From a virus: a DNA stretch of 26,373 nt. Both the position numbers and the translations under genes were made by a program. Under the pieces are notes generated by a model that was not told the origin of the DNA, did not search any database, and saw nothing but the letters and a program-made list of their open reading frames with translations. Location of the stretch: positions 1 through 26,373 of IMG/VR virus record IMGVR_UViG_3300021356_000141, one strand, 5' to 3'. Positions 1 to 7,049 of the stretch are shown piece after piece. Position 1 is the first letter of the stretch. Each line of letters starts with the position of its first letter.

Positions 1-770
1 TCATCTGGTTCAATGTATTCTCCTGTTTTCACCCAATGGTGATGTATGTCTAGCACCAAAGCGAGATCGTCTGCAAGTTCGAGGCTTGCATCGAGTCCCC
101 ATGATACCTCGTCATTCTCGATCGTGATTGTATTCCGTGCTTCTGGGGATAGTCTTGGCAGCACGTCTTTGATGCCTTGCGGACCTTTTCGACCCGATAT
201 GTGGACGTTGTTCTTGAAGTCTTGGAACTTCTTGCCGAAGCCCATCCACCGTATGAGAGTGGCGTGATATTCAAATTCTTCTATGCTCCTTTCGACGATT
301 TCTGGATTGTCACTTGCAAGTACTGTGAATTGACCGGGGTGCATCGAGAGTCTAACATCCAAGCGTCTGGCTGCTTCACCGACCATTGCGTAGTGCTTTT
401 CTCCGTACGCCACCACGTCAGGAAGAGACCAAAAATAGCGCCAGCTAGGCTCGGTAGCACAAGGAAGCTGATTGCTACCCAGTCGGACCATACGAAGTTC
501 TGGAGGAAGGCTTCCCACATACTCTACTAACCTTTTTGCTGCTGCTGCATTATGCACCATGATATCCCATAGTCGTTGTTCTGCAACATCCTTTGTTTGT
601 CTATTTAGCCATGCAACTGTAGTGCATTTTTCTGTAAGCGGACGTTGTAGTTCTTCTAGCACCTTAGGCTTTTGATTCTGATTGTAATGCAGATACTTGC
701 AAGCAAAGCCTATACGCTTTTGCTGAGATTTCAAGAAGTCACCTGCGTTTGTAAATATTAAGTCTTGCAT
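1..770 (-). CDS. uvsE: UV damage endonuclease UvsE/UVDE (3' end cut by window edge)
   Basis: UVDE-family TIM-barrel endonuclease, which nicks DNA 5' of UV photoproducts and starts excision repair. Reading leftward from the ATG at 768-770, 256 codons are visible and the frame is open to the window edge. Family signatures are IGFACKYL at residues 20-27, SMHPGQFTVLAS around 142-153 with metal-ligand His144, the ENDE stretch near 218-221, and a DIHHHWV stretch at 241-247 carrying further metal-ligand His. The family is usually about 300 residues, so only the C-terminus is missing. The start is uncertain: the ATG lies only 6 bases from a promoter -10 box, and an in-frame TTG at codon 13 follows an AGGTG stretch. 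The glycosyltransferase gene upstream ends inside that promoter. The family call is secure; the exact N-terminus is not. Confidence 0.9.
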   Translation of the reverse strand, partial: MQDLIFTNAGDFLKSQQKRIGFACKYLHYNQNQKPKVLEELQRPLTEKCTTVAWLNRQTKDVAEQRLWDIMVHNAAAAKRLVEYVGSLPPELRMVRLGSNQLPCATEPSWRYFWSLPDVVAYGEKHYAMVGEAARRLDVRLSMHPGQFTVLASDNPEIVERSIEEFEYHATLIRWMGFGKKFQDFKNNVHISGRKGPQGIKDVLPRLSPEARNTITIENDEVSWGLDASLELADDLALVLDIHHHWVKTGEYIEPD

Positions 771-776
771 AGTTTC

Positions 777-805
777 ATACTACTTTCTATATGTGTGTTT
801 GTCAA
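777..805 (-). promoter_or_regulatory. sigma-70-type promoter for uvsE
   Basis: On the minus strand TTGACA (800-805) and TAGTAT (777-782) are separated by exactly 17 bases. The expected transcription start falls at about 770, on the uvsE ATG, so the message would be leaderless or begin at the later TTG. The -35 box overlaps the stop codon of the glycosyltransferase gene. Confidence 0.55.
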
Positions 806-1596
806 CCCCAATGTTTTTTAACCCAACTATCATTTGCATCTGCAGGATTGGGATCTCCGTGGAACACTGCAATGCTTGTGTGTCTGTTAATACGTGGTGG
901 AGCATCTATTACAAAATTACGTTTTCTTGTGTGAGTATCTATTTTCAAATCTCGCCTATCACGCATTTCCCATTTGTAACTCATTATCCATTCATCAGGC
1001 CAAAATTTATGATCTTTGATATTTGCAAACATCCAATCTTGGTCTCCTCTATGCCTACCCATTTCTCCTCCAGTGTTGTTGTAAAACCGTCTCCATTTGT
1101 CATCATACTTACCTATTGGTATTCTAAAAACACTGCTGTTCATTCTATCCCAACGTTGTCTAATACTCCTGTTAAAATCTCGACAAATTACAAATTCACC
1201 AGTTTCATACTCAAATAGTTTATCAATATTTTTAAAAATAATAACATCTAGGTCTACAAATAATAGTGTACCTCTAATAGGCAAATCTCCTCCTAAAAAC
1301 ATCGGTTTATACCACCACCCCTGGGCTTGAAGTTTTGGTAAGCCAAATGTTTGTATATTAGGATCTAATCCTGATTTATTTTCAGTGAAACAAACAAACT
1401 CGTGATCAATTGTGCAAAATTTTTGTGTTTGTTTATAGAGCTTATTGACATACTCTGCTGAGTATTTGTCTCCCCATTTTAAGCAAGCAATGTAATTTTT
1501 TTTCGTGCTATCTTTAATTAACTTTGCTTGCTTTTCTTTTGCTTTTCGTGCTTTACGTTCTGCTTTAGTTTCACCTGGAATTATATTTTTAGGCAT
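802..1596 (-). CDS. GT-A-fold glycosyltransferase-like protein
   Basis: A 264-residue protein resembling small phage and bacterial GT-A glycosyltransferases. The nucleotide-sugar/metal motif is the DLD of LLFVDLDVIIF, residues 115-117. A conserved GWWYKP stretch sits about 20 residues earlier, and a GDQDWM motif follows near residue 195, as in GT8-like enzymes. The first 35 residues are rich in Lys and Arg. I chose the ATG at 1594-1596, which overlaps the queD stop by 8 bases. An in-frame ATG at 1633-1635 would add 13 residues but force a 47-base overlap. The acceptor cannot be read from the sequence; host surface glycan, phage DNA base or protein are all possible. The fold is fairly sure, the specificity unknown. 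Confidence 0.7.
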   Translation of the reverse strand: MPKNIIPGETKAERKARKAKEKQAKLIKDSTKKNYIACLKWGDKYSAEYVNKLYKQTQKFCTIDHEFVCFTENKSGLDPNIQTFGLPKLQAQGWWYKPMFLGGDLPIRGTLLFVDLDVIIFKNIDKLFEYETGEFVICRDFNRSIRQRWDRMNSSVFRIPIGKYDDKWRRFYNNTGGEMGRHRGDQDWMFANIKDHKFWPDEWIMSYKWEMRDRRDLKIDTHTRKRNFVIDAPPRINRHTSIAVFHGDPNPADANDSWVKKHWG

Positions 1597-2038
1597 CGTG
1601 TTTATATATTGCGCTGTTTGCTCCGTGTTCTGCACACTCTACTTCAACGCAACTACAACGTCCGTTTGTCATTTCTTGCACAAGTTCATTTGCTTGTTTC
1701 CACGCATGATATGCAAACTTTTCTACACCTACACCATCAAGTACTGTAAGTTCAGCAAGACCTTTTTCTTGTAAATCTTCAAATGTTGCCATTTCAGGAT
1801 CTTCTTTGTCTAATACAACCTTGTGATCAAATGTATCTTCGAGCCAGGCTTTTAGTGGTTTTAGTCCACCAAAATCAACTACCCAGTTCTTTTCATCTAA
1901 TTCGCTTGCTGCAAATGTAAATTTAAATTGCAGACTATATCCGTGTAAAAATCTGCAATGGCTATGTGCTTTAGGTTGTCTAAAGCAGGCGCTTAGTCCG
2001 ATGTTGTGCCCATATGTTTTTGTGCTATAGTAACTCAT
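1589..2038 (-). CDS. queD: QueD / 6-pyruvoyl-tetrahydropterin synthase-like protein with altered zinc site
   Basis: A 149-residue T-fold protein of the 6-carboxytetrahydropterin synthase (QueD)/PTPS family. QueD makes 6-carboxytetrahydropterin on the way to the 7-deazaguanines preQ0 and queuosine. Cys28 sits four residues before His32 in CRFLHGY, matching the family spacing CxxxHGH, and DFDHK-like DHK lies at 71-73. Of the three canonical zinc ligands only His32 is visible by alignment: the first is Phe19 (ACFRQ where the family has AAH) and the third is Tyr34 (HGY for HGH). His25 and His27 could substitute. I recall this HGY form from marine alphaproteobacterial and phage relatives, so it may be a distinct subfamily. 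It has a strong AAGGAG ribosome site and its own promoter. No queC, queE or queF is in the window, so the pathway role is inferred. Confidence 0.75.
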   Translation of the reverse strand: MSYYSTKTYGHNIGLSACFRQPKAHSHCRFLHGYSLQFKFTFAASELDEKNWVVDFGGLKPLKAWLEDTFDHKVVLDKEDPEMATFEDLQEKGLAELTVLDGVGVEKFAYHAWKQANELVQEMTNGRCSCVEVECAEHGANSAIYKHDA

Positions 2039-2043
2039 ATTAT

Positions 2044-2101
2044 ACTCCTTGGCTACTGGAGTGTGCGGAATGTTTATAGTGGGTCGAACACCTAGTCCAC
2101 T
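2044..2101 (-). promoter_or_regulatory. structured queD leader with SD-sequestering hairpin
   Basis: Between the promoter and the queD ATG the transcript can form two hairpins. The first is AGTGG/CCACT (2097-2101 with 2078-2082) with a 14-base loop containing CTAGG, followed by ATAAACA. The second is ACTCC/GGAGT (2058-2062 with 2044-2048) with a 9-base loop, and its 3' arm is the Shine-Dalgarno sequence. This is the layout of a translational riboswitch. The first hairpin loosely resembles the preQ1 class I aptamer, but the pseudoknot is not convincing by eye. Confidence 0.3.
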
Positions 2102-2109
2102 GTATTATT

Positions 2110-2138
2110 AATATACTACTTATCTTGGAAGTTGTCAA
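2110..2138 (-). promoter_or_regulatory. sigma-70-type promoter for queD
   Basis: TTGACA (2133-2138) and TATATT (2110-2115) are 17 bases apart on the minus strand. The promoter lies across the 3' end of the small membrane-protein gene. It gives a leader of about 65 bases before the queD ATG. Confidence 0.65.
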
Positions 2139-2421
2139 CAGTTAGTTCTTCTCGAATTGCTCGTAGTTCTTCGGCTACTTCAATTACACCTTGTTGTGTT
2201 CCTGTGAGTGTTTTTACCAACAGGCGTATACTGGTCATAGTCCACCACCACCAAATAACTGCGGTAAAGAAATACAATCCGCAAGCAATAAAAAACAGTG
2301 TTTGTGCGCTACAAAAATTTAGTAGCCAAGCAACCATTAACAGGCCAGTAAAAAAAATAGGTGCTAGTATGGCAGCTCTGTTCCACAACAACACCTGTCG
2401 TTCAAGTTTCTCTAATGTCAT
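2116..2421 (-). CDS. small two-helix membrane protein, unknown function
   Basis: A 101-residue protein I do not recognise. It has two hydrophobic segments, about residues 17-37 and 42-62; the second ends in a run of four Trp and is followed by basic residues (RLLVK). The C-terminal 35 residues are charged and likely helical. This suggests an inner-membrane hairpin with both ends in the cytoplasm. Its ATG lies 7 bases after the stop of the lysine-rich gene upstream, and the two are probably cotranscribed. Size and topology would fit small phage membrane proteins such as holins or superinfection factors, but no lysis gene is adjacent and I do not assign a role. Confidence 0.7.
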   Translation of the reverse strand: MTLEKLERQVLLWNRAAILAPIFFTGLLMVAWLLNFCSAQTLFFIACGLYFFTAVIWWWWTMTSIRLLVKTLTGTQQGVIEVAEELRAIREELTVDNFQDK

Positions 2422-2428
2422 ATTATAT

Positions 2429-3607
2429 TTATTTTACACATTTTAGAATAATAGTATCAGAATTTAGACGTCCGTTTAGTTTAATATCTGTTGTTTTAAT
2501 ATCATCCATAAACTTGCGAAGTGCAACCTTACCTGCTTTCTTAAACTCTTTGAGTGTATCAGCAGGTTTGCGTAGTGTTTTTTGTACACTGGCTTTTTCA
2601 TCATAAAATTGTAGCCCGGCGCCTTTTACTTGTAGTGTAGCGTGATCTGCTGCAACATATTTTCCAAGTTTACGAGTTTTTGTATTGTACACCCAAACTT
2701 CTTTAGCATCTATAATTTCAAGTGGATTAACACTAACAAGTTGTAGTTTATCATCACGTTCAAGATATTTTAGTTTTGCAATCAGTTTCTCTTTACTTGG
2801 TGCTTTCTTTGCACGAGGCTTACGACTTGCTTTTGCAGCGTCTATAACAACATCACAAGCACCGTGCAGTGTCTCTAATGCTGTGAGATAATTCTTAGCA
2901 TCTTGTTTTGTAAGATGCCCGTATGCTTCTCTAAGTTGTAACATCATATCTGCTTCACGTTCATCTTTACAACGATTAATTTCACCTGGTGTTGGTAACT
3001 TTTGTATTAATCTTGCTTCTTCAAGTTCTCCTGAGTACAAGCCTTTAATTTTTCTTGCGTGAGCCTGACTTACTTTATATTTTGCAAAATGACTTGTAAA
3101 ATCAAATCCTTTAGGATCAAAATCTTTCTTGTTTGTAATAAATCCATCTAGCCATTCTTCAATAGCATCACAGGCTTCGATTGCTTGATCACGAATACGT
3201 TCTTGAATGCTAGGAACATATATATTCTTTTTTGATTTTTCTTCTGCTTTCTTTTCTTCTACAACTTTAGCACCTTCTTCTGCCAAGCCCATTACCCATT
3301 TATCAAATTTACCTACATAACAATCTGGAATCAAATGCGGGTGATGTTCTTCACAATAAGCAGCAAGTGCATAATGGCTCTTCCCACCAACCTTCCAGTC
3401 TGGTAGCTTGTTAATTGCAGCAACAACTTTCTTGTCGTATTTCTTTTTAATATATGTTTTGCAGACATTCAACCAATCCTTTGATTCAATTTCATAGTGA
3501 ACAAAGTAATGAGCACCTAGCCAGGTTTTGGTCGGCATAAGTTCCCAAGGACTGCCTCGACGTTTAGCTCGTGCTGATTTCTTTTTAACCTTGGTTGCTC
3601 TTGCCAT
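2429..3607 (-). CDS. lysine-rich hypothetical protein
   Basis: A 392-residue protein of unknown function. The first 17 residues are nearly all Lys, Arg, Ala and Ser (MARATKVKKKSARAKRRG), a tail likely to bind nucleic acid. The middle (about 100-230) is helical and charged, a second basic patch (SRKPRAKKAPSKEK) lies near 265, and the C-terminal third looks beta-rich. No enzyme motif is visible. It is well supported as a gene: a TTGACT-17-TATAGT promoter stands upstream, AAAGGAG precedes the ATG by seven bases, and the gene fills the space between its neighbours. A virion-associated or DNA-binding protein is possible but unproven. Confidence 0.8.
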   Translation of the reverse strand: MARATKVKKKSARAKRRGSPWELMPTKTWLGAHYFVHYEIESKDWLNVCKTYIKKKYDKKVVAAINKLPDWKVGGKSHYALAAYCEEHHPHLIPDCYVGKFDKWVMGLAEEGAKVVEEKKAEEKSKKNIYVPSIQERIRDQAIEACDAIEEWLDGFITNKKDFDPKGFDFTSHFAKYKVSQAHARKIKGLYSGELEEARLIQKLPTPGEINRCKDEREADMMLQLREAYGHLTKQDAKNYLTALETLHGACDVVIDAAKASRKPRAKKAPSKEKLIAKLKYLERDDKLQLVSVNPLEIIDAKEVWVYNTKTRKLGKYVAADHATLQVKGAGLQFYDEKASVQKTLRKPADTLKEFKKAGKVALRKFMDDIKTTDIKLNGRLNSDTIILKCVK

Positions 3608-3626
3608 ACTTTACTCCTTTATTTTA

Positions 3627-3655
3627 ACTATATATGATGGAAGTGTAAAAGTCAA
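3627..3655 (-). promoter_or_regulatory. sigma-70-type promoter
   Basis: TTGACT (3650-3655) and TATAGT (3627-3632) are separated by 17 bases on the minus strand. They lie just after the stop of the upstream gene and about 20 bases before the lysine-rich gene, which also has an AAAGGAG ribosome site. Confidence 0.65.
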
Positions 3656-3972
3656 GTTAATTTGGGCTTTTTTCGAACCGTTCCGCTTTTTGTAAAGTAC
3701 GCTTGTCGCAAACTTTTCAGTCCACCTTCTACACGACTTGGATACTTTCCTAAAAAAGTGCCTGCTTCCAAATCGCCTTTGGTGATGTATTCTTTGTGGA
3801 AGTGTTCAATATCATCCCAACAGGCCAACATTGTTTTGCCCATGTCGTCAAAGAAGCCATCTGAGAAGATAGCATCATCTTCTTCGTAGTATGCGTATGA
3901 TGCCATGAGATACCATGGCACCATCATGTTTATGTTTTTAGCAAATAGTTTTGCTGCGTGATCATCAAGCAT
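3652..3972 (-). CDS. small protein resembling the Ia domain of NAD-dependent DNA ligase
   Basis: A 106-residue protein. Its central stretch SYAYYEEDDAIFSDGFFDDM, followed by a helix and an acidic-His segment, resembles the N-terminal Ia domain of LigA, where YYxxDxPxISDxxYD contacts the NMN half of NAD. No adenylation domain (KxDG) is present, so it could not act as a ligase alone. The C-terminus is basic. It overlaps the stop of the phosphoesterase gene by 8 bases (ATGCTTGA), so the two are probably translationally coupled. The similarity was recognised by eye and is weak; an unrelated helical phage protein remains possible. Confidence 0.6.
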   Translation of the reverse strand: MLDDHAAKLFAKNINMMVPWYLMASYAYYEEDDAIFSDGFFDDMGKTMLACWDDIEHFHKEYITKGDLEAGTFLGKYPSRVEGGLKSLRQAYFTKSGTVRKKPKLT

Positions 3973-4483
3973 TTTTTAATTCATCCAAGTTTACTGGTTT
4001 GTAATCAGTTTGCTCAACACATACACATTTGTATGGACCTTCGGGTGAAGGATTGCTGTGTATGTGTCCATGCACGTTAAGAACTTTGCCGTCACCAAAT
4101 CTATGTGACTCGTCTAATGTACTTGGATGTAAAGGAGTATGACTAAGGATCAAACCGTTCATATCCTTCCATAACATTATTTGCTTAAAAAACATTCCCA
4201 TAAACTTTGGGTTGTCGTGATTACCAAGTATAAGATACTTCTTGCCAGGCAACTTCTTGAAGTTCTCTAACATCCAGTCTAACTTGTTTTCACCAAACAA
4301 CACATCACCCAAGTGATAGATAGTGTCTTCTGGCTTAACTGTTTCGTTCCAGTTGTCCATCATGCATTCATCCATTTGCTCTACGCTGTCAAACGTTCTA
4401 GGCGGTTTGCCTGCATAGTCCTTGAATGTCAAGATTGCTGCGTGTCTAAAATGTGTGTCGCTTATAACCCAAGTATTTGCCAT
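3965..4483 (-). CDS. calcineurin-like metallophosphoesterase
   Basis: A 172-residue two-metal phosphoesterase with every family block in order: SDTHFRH (residues 8-14), GDVLFGE (about 59-65), GNHD (about 87-90), a SHTPLH block near 114, and the GHIH block near 138. This compact form is common in T4-like phages and in bacterial YfcE/MJ0936-type enzymes that hydrolyse phosphodiesters or nucleotides. The substrate cannot be told from sequence. A near-consensus promoter ends about 18 bases upstream, and a GGAGG Shine-Dalgarno sits 7 bases before the ATG, so expression is likely strong. It is first in a short unit with the LigA-Ia-like gene. Confidence 0.9.
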   Translation of the reverse strand: MANTWVISDTHFRHAAILTFKDYAGKPPRTFDSVEQMDECMMDNWNETVKPEDTIYHLGDVLFGENKLDWMLENFKKLPGKKYLILGNHDNPKFMGMFFKQIMLWKDMNGLILSHTPLHPSTLDESHRFGDGKVLNVHGHIHSNPSPEGPYKCVCVEQTDYKPVNLDELKNA

Positions 4484-4487
4484 CTTG

Positions 4488-4530
4488 CCCTCCTATAGTT
4501 TGTTATAGCAAATAGTTTTAAGGCTGTCAA
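4488..4530 (-). promoter_or_regulatory. strong sigma-70-type promoter and ribosome site for the phosphoesterase
   Basis: TTGACA (4525-4530) and TATAAC (4502-4507) have a 17-base spacer on the minus strand. They are followed by a GGAGG Shine-Dalgarno (about 4488-4494) before the ATG at 4483. The promoter overlaps the stop codon of the last radical SAM operon gene, marking the operon boundary. Confidence 0.75.
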
Positions 4531-5345
4531 CCTAAATTATAGTCACGAGCTAATTGTCTTACCCACATCTGATGTGCTTGATGCAAAGGATGTAAGCCTG
4601 GACCTAATGGATGACCTCCTTTTGCCCATTCATAAAATCCTTCTTGTGGAAACTTGTCTACGTAGTAAATTTTGTACTCATCAATTCTTTCTAGAATATT
4701 ATCAGTATAAAAATCTCTTTCATAAGGGTCATTTGTATTTTTGTAATAAAAATGGTCTCCAAAACCAAAACATTGTATACTTTTAATATCGTGTAATTTC
4801 AAAAATAAATTAACATATTCAATTTGTGTTAAACTATCAAAAGTATAATTAATAGGATGATTTAGATGGCCATACATTGTATTACTCAAAGCAAATAAAT
4901 TATTTTTTTCCAAAAATGTTTTTCTAGTATTGTTATTTGCAATAGCGCCAGTTGGTGATTTTTTTAAATTTGATTTTGTGTCAGTAGGAAGTAAAGTGAT
5001 AAAATTATTTTCCAAACTGTTTTTATGTATATTTGGATTATATTCTTGTGTTACCCTAATATCTCTACGATACATACTAGTCCACATTATACATACAATT
5101 ATGTTTTTTGCATTGTTAGTCTTTAACAAATCAGTTACATTTTTTACAACACGTCTTGCAATGCTATAATTACTACTTCCTGTTGTAGCTCTGCTCATAA
5201 ACGTGTAATCTTGAAAAAAATTTTTGTGTAATATTGCACTCCAAACAGTGTCGCATTCTTCATACCCTGTATCAGGATTTATTCTCCAAGAGTTGTGTTC
5301 TGCTCCTGCCATTAAACTGCATCCATCACTATATAAAATTTTCAT
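4527..5345 (-). CDS. SGNH-hydrolase-like protein (third SGNH gene of the cassette)
   Basis: A 272-residue protein. The N-terminus MKILYSDGCSLMAG matches SGNH block I, with GCS in place of GDS and Ser10 as predicted nucleophile. A block III-like segment IVCIMWTSMYRR lies near residues 84-95, and the C-terminal GLHPLHQAHQMWVRQL has the block V His. SGNH enzymes are esterases, lipases or carbohydrate O-acyl transferases/esterases. The opening MKIL..GCS is shared with the SGNH gene at 6321-7049, so the two are probably paralogues. The start overlaps the upstream stop as ATGA. It is the last gene of the radical SAM operon. Fold confidence is good; activity and substrate are unknown. Confidence 0.7.
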   Translation of the reverse strand: MKILYSDGCSLMAGAEHNSWRINPDTGYEECDTVWSAILHKNFFQDYTFMSRATTGSSNYSIARRVVKNVTDLLKTNNAKNIIVCIMWTSMYRRDIRVTQEYNPNIHKNSLENNFITLLPTDTKSNLKKSPTGAIANNNTRKTFLEKNNLFALSNTMYGHLNHPINYTFDSLTQIEYVNLFLKLHDIKSIQCFGFGDHFYYKNTNDPYERDFYTDNILERIDEYKIYYVDKFPQEGFYEWAKGGHPLGPGLHPLHQAHQMWVRQLARDYNLG

Positions 5346-6331
5346 TTAAATTTCCTAAAGATTAACAGAGAATCATCATTGTTTGTATTTGTAAAAGCAG
5401 CCCATTTTACAATTTGCTTTTTGTATTTGGCCTTTAGATATGAATTCATACTTTTTACTTTTACTTCGGCAACATTTGGATCAACATCAAAATTAAATTT
5501 AAAATATAATTTATCGTTATCTAAAAGTATTTCCCCATCTATATTAAATCTATCAGGAATATAACTAAGTGTTTTTTCAATGTTTATACCTTTTGTACTT
5601 TTAGATTCACACACTCCGTTGTCATAACTCATAATTTTTACTTTTTGTAAATCAACACCTCTATCTTGACAACTAATCCTAAAATATTCCACTGATTTTA
5701 ATGTAGGTAAAAACACACAATTAATATCATATTTTTGCACCACGTGAGAAATTTTATCAATTCCTAATTTCATATCATTGTATCCCAATGAAAAGTGTGC
5801 CTGAACAGGAGTGCATAAAGATGGAAAAAGAAATTTACACAATAAAGGCCTATTAGTGTAACGGGTATGTAAAACATTGCCATGAATATTCATTTTCTCA
5901 AAATTATTCGTTAATGGCTCGTCAAAAATTAAACTTGTGCCTTTTTGTTTGTATTCATAGTTTTTACTGAATTTTAAATCAGCCAAATCAAAATAGTTAT
6001 AATTTTTAATTTGGTGAAATCCAAAAACATCTAGTTCACTATCTGCTAACGTGTGTATAATTAATTCTGGATCTTTATCCACTATGTTAAAGTCACATTC
6101 TATTGCGGCAAAACACACTGCAATAGTGTCTAGGCTGGTTTGATTAAAATGCAATTGTATATTTGCGTTAGGTTGTAATTTACAATACCCTAAGAAAATA
6201 TTCTTCCAATGATCAATCCTGTTAAACAGGGTTTGTTTTTTTACGCCTGTTTCTTCCATAAATCCACTGCGGAAGTTAAATTCATTTGTTTTGTAAAGAA
6301 AGTCGTCTCTTATAATATTTCTATTCAACAT
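5342..6331 (-). CDS. unknown protein between SGNH genes (possibly degenerate adenylate-forming enzyme)
   Basis: A 329-residue protein without a clear family. Residues about 40-85 (HWKNIFLGYCKLQPNANIQ and on to an alanine-rich AVCFAAIECDF helix) resemble the N-terminal part of adenylate-forming (ANL) enzymes, and a later segment, KYDINCVFLPTLKSVEYF, resembles the region after their P-loop. The canonical P-loop (TSGTTGxPKG) and the usual GE motif are not visible, so if related it is degenerate or catalytically altered. It is probably soluble. It overlaps the upstream SGNH stop by 11 bases and the downstream start as ATGA, so it belongs to the cassette. The ANL idea is a guess from eye alignment. 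Confidence 0.6.
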   Translation of the reverse strand: MLNRNIIRDDFLYKTNEFNFRSGFMEETGVKKQTLFNRIDHWKNIFLGYCKLQPNANIQLHFNQTSLDTIAVCFAAIECDFNIVDKDPELIIHTLADSELDVFGFHQIKNYNYFDLADLKFSKNYEYKQKGTSLIFDEPLTNNFEKMNIHGNVLHTRYTNRPLLCKFLFPSLCTPVQAHFSLGYNDMKLGIDKISHVVQKYDINCVFLPTLKSVEYFRISCQDRGVDLQKVKIMSYDNGVCESKSTKGINIEKTLSYIPDRFNIDGEILLDNDKLYFKFNFDVDPNVAEVKVKSMNSYLKAKYKKQIVKWAAFTNTNNDDSLLIFRKFK

Positions 6332-7049
6332 AATTTAATTTCCTTAGATAACCTTCTAAACGATTTGCCCACGCTTGATGACCATCAGCTAAAAAATGCC
6401 AGCATTCCGTTTTTTCATAACCCCAGTGCATGAGATACTGTATCATCACAAAATCTAAATCAAAAGGTTCTATGTATTTGTCTAAATTGAGTTTATCTAT
6501 AATTTTTTTGTTAATGTCTAATCTAGGCATTGGTTCACAAGTATTACTCATCAAATAAGGTATATTATAATTTTCAAAAGTGCATTGTAATGCATAAGCC
6601 CAAGTTGCCCACCTTAAAGATTCTAGTTCTAAGTCTATTAGGTAAGGTGTATAATCTAACATTTTGGATATTCTTTTATCAGCAAATAAATTTGGGTTTG
6701 TACCTACAGTGAATGGTACACTTTTTAAATCAATATAATCGCCAAGTGTTTTATGTGTGAAACTACTGTTTTCAGTATAACGAAATTCACAACGTAATCT
6801 ACTAGTCCAATTTACCAAAAACAAATACTCGTTGTTTTTGTCATAATGATTAGTAATATATTCTATTGCACTACGTTGTATGTATTGGTTACTGCCTCCT
6901 GGTTTGCTTATGTTTACAAGTTGATATCCAAATTTATTTGCAAGCATTGCAGGAAAACCATTCCTAACATTATATTCACTACTGCCATTTATACCATCAA
7001 TCATACTACCGTTTGTATGACTACAACCTAATGCAACTAATATTTTCAT
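6321..7049 (-). CDS. SGNH-hydrolase-like protein (second SGNH gene of the cassette)
   Basis: A 242-residue protein with the best preserved SGNH features of the three. Block I is LGCSHTNG (residues 7-14, Ser10 as nucleophile). Block II-like SKPGGSNQYIQRSAI, with its conserved Gly-Ser-Asn, lies near 48-62, block III-like LVNWTSRLR near 78-86, and ADGHQAWANRL near the C-terminus carries the block V Asp/His pair. No signal peptide is seen, so it should act in the cytoplasm. ATGA start/stop overlap with the upstream SGNH-like gene implies translational coupling. The activity is likely acyl-ester hydrolysis or transfer; the substrate is unknown. Confidence 0.75.
   Translation of the reverse strand: MKILVALGCSHTNGSMIDGINGSSEYNVRNGFPAMLANKFGYQLVNISKPGGSNQYIQRSAIEYITNHYDKNNEYLFLVNWTSRLRCEFRYTENSSFTHKTLGDYIDLKSVPFTVGTNPNLFADKRISKMLDYTPYLIDLELESLRWATWAYALQCTFENYNIPYLMSNTCEPMPRLDINKKIIDKLNLDKYIEPFDLDFVMIQYLMHWGYEKTECWHFLADGHQAWANRLEGYLRKLNYVE

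Noticed and set aside
793-1330. Rightward open frames opposite the glycosyltransferase gene
   Set aside because: Low-complexity translations lacking ribosome sites or motifs; they are antisense shadows of the leftward gene, as are the other rightward frames between 1 and 21500.
2078-2101. Firm call of a preQ1-I riboswitch before queD
   Set aside because: Hairpin and A-rich tail are suggestive, but the loop-tail pseudoknot and key bases could not be matched confidently; kept only as a candidate leader.
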